12,795 nucleotides of DNA, from contig JAFAMK010000411.1 of assembly GCA_019233415.1 (NCBI GenBank), forward strand, positions 1 to 12,795. Reading direction: 5' to 3'. A model generated the notes under the pieces. That model saw only the letters and a list, made by a program, of their open reading frames with translations, was not told the DNA's origin and searched no databases. A program made the position numbers and the translations under genes. Positions 12,176-12,795 of the stretch are shown one piece after another; position 1 is the stretch's first letter; every line of letters begins with the position of its first letter. This DNA comes from Vulcanimicrobiota bacterium (lineage in GTDB: Bacteria > Vulcanimicrobiota > Vulcanimicrobiia > Vulcanimicrobiales > Vulcanimicrobiaceae).

Positions 12176-12742
12176 TCAGGCGCCCGTCCAGCGCGTGAAC
12201 AGCTTCGCGTCGATGCCGAACTGGTCGAGTGCTTTGCCCACCGTGTGCGCGACGATGTCGTCGACCGTCTTCGGCCGCGCGTACCAGCCGGGGACCGGCG
12301 GCAGGATCATGGCGCCAAGCTCCGCGAGCTGCGTGAGCGTGCGCAGGTGGCCGAGGTGCAGCGGCGTCTCGCGCACGACCAGCACCAGCTTGCGCTTCTC
12401 CTTCAGGCACACGTCGGCGGCGCGCGTCAGCAGGTTCGCGTTGAGGCTGTGCGCGATCGACGCGGCGGTCTTCACCGAGCACGGGATCACCAACATGCCG
12501 TCGGTGGCGAACGAGCCGGACGAGATCGACGCCGCGAGGTCACCGTCGTGGTGGACGACGTCGGCGAGCGCCTCGACTTCACTCGCCGACAGGTCGGTCT
12601 CCAGCTCGATCGTCTGGCGCGCCTGCCGCGAGAGGACGACGTGCGTCTCGACATCCGTGGCCGCGCGCAATGCTCGCAGCGCCGCGACTGCGTAGACGCT
12701 CCCGCTCGCGCCCGAGACTCCGACCACGATCCGGCGGCCCAT
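12176..12742 (-). CDS. ubiX: Flavin prenyltransferase UbiX
   Basis: UbiX (188 residues) joins dimethylallyl phosphate to FMN, giving prenyl-FMN for UbiD-type decarboxylases. The flavodoxin-like fold starts RIVVGVSGASGSVYA (4-18), with the FMN-binding GASG at 11-14. Glu48 in the IELETDL segment, SSGSF (74-78), LVIPCSVKTAASIA, the ADVCLKEKRKLVLVVRETPL block (109-128; Lys116, Arg124-Glu125), PGWYARP with Tyr154, and the terminal RW (Arg184) match the known active-site set of Pseudomonas UbiX. The start is ATG 12742; an in-frame GTG at 12781 would add 13 Arg-rich residues foreign to the family. No ubiD partner lies in the window. The gene is convergent with the 138-aa gene. Confidence 0.94.
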   Translation of the reverse strand: MGRRIVVGVSGASGSVYAVAALRALRAATDVETHVVLSRQARQTIELETDLSASEVEALADVVHHDGDLAASISSGSFATDGMLVIPCSVKTAASIAHSLNANLLTRAADVCLKEKRKLVLVVRETPLHLGHLRTLTQLAELGAMILPPVPGWYARPKTVDDIVAHTVGKALDQFGIDAKLFTRWTGA

Positions 12743-12762
12743 CGATGCACGTCTTCCACGCC

Positions 12763-12795
12763 TCGTCCACAGAATCCGCACCCCGATTTTGTGGA
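12763..12795. promoter_or_regulatory. DnaA-box-like inverted pair at the right edge
   Basis: TCGTCCACA (12763-12771) differs by one base from the high-GC DnaA box TTGTCCACA. TGTGGA (12790-12795) begins an opposite-facing box cut by the window end. The pair TCCACA-N18-TGTGGA precedes ubiX. Two short motifs are too few to call an origin. Confidence 0.2.

Noticed and set aside
1..12795. CRISPR array, tRNA, rRNA, IS ends or tandem repeats
   Set aside because: Reading both strands found no spaced direct repeats, tRNA-like cloverleaf or transposase sequence.

Overview
This is a very GC-rich bacterial window, at least two-thirds G+C by eye (not computed). Coding is dense, with frequent GTG starts and 1-10 nt gene overlaps. 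It contains no rRNA, tRNA, IS element, phage gene or CRISPR array. The content is mostly metabolic: biotin uptake (BioY), PLP synthesis (PdxST), isoprenoid synthesis (IspE), prenylated flavin (UbiX), a cytosolic-type six-hairpin glycosidase and a UDP-sulfoquinovose synthase. The mix (plant/cyanobacterial-type sulfolipid enzyme, IspE next to a MobA-like protein, PdxST, CxxC-type HNH protein) would fit an uncultivated high-GC bacterium of the Terrabacteria side, such as Candidatus Eremiobacterota. That placement is inference from gene content and remains weak.

Layout. Positions 1-637 (minus) hold the N-terminal 212 residues of an Orn/Lys/Arg decarboxylase; the rest lies outside the window. Its promoter region is shared head to head with bioY (725-1270, plus). 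A minus-strand block then runs from 7006 down to 1052: six-hairpin glycoside hydrolase, a small membrane-anchored Pro/Thr-rich protein, pdxS, pdxT, a 211-nt hairpin-bearing spacer, an HNH endonuclease, a 63-aa protein, and a hypothetical protein whose open frame runs antisense into the 3' end of bioY.

From 7048 onward the plus strand carries ispE, a MobA-like nucleotidyltransferase overlapping it by 10 nt, and a secreted protein. A striking 46-nt palindrome follows, and then a second tight operon: a GT4 glycosyltransferase, sqdB/SQD1-type UDP-sulfoquinovose synthase (ATGA overlap), and a 138-aa unknown protein (TAGTG overlap). A convergent ubiX (12742-12176, minus) closes the window. DnaA-box-like sequences lie at the extreme right edge.

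How the genes work together. PdxS and PdxT form the R5P-dependent PLP synthase, and the decarboxylase at the left edge is a PLP enzyme. IspE supplies the MEP pathway. SqdB makes UDP-sulfoquinovose, and its translationally coupled GT4 is the obvious candidate to use it, although it does not look like the canonical SqdX. The most interesting parts are this sulfoquinovose operon with its unknown third gene, the HNH/63-aa/hypothetical trio, and the palindromes at 653-670 and 9312-9357. I did not find a clearly novel defence or mobile system.
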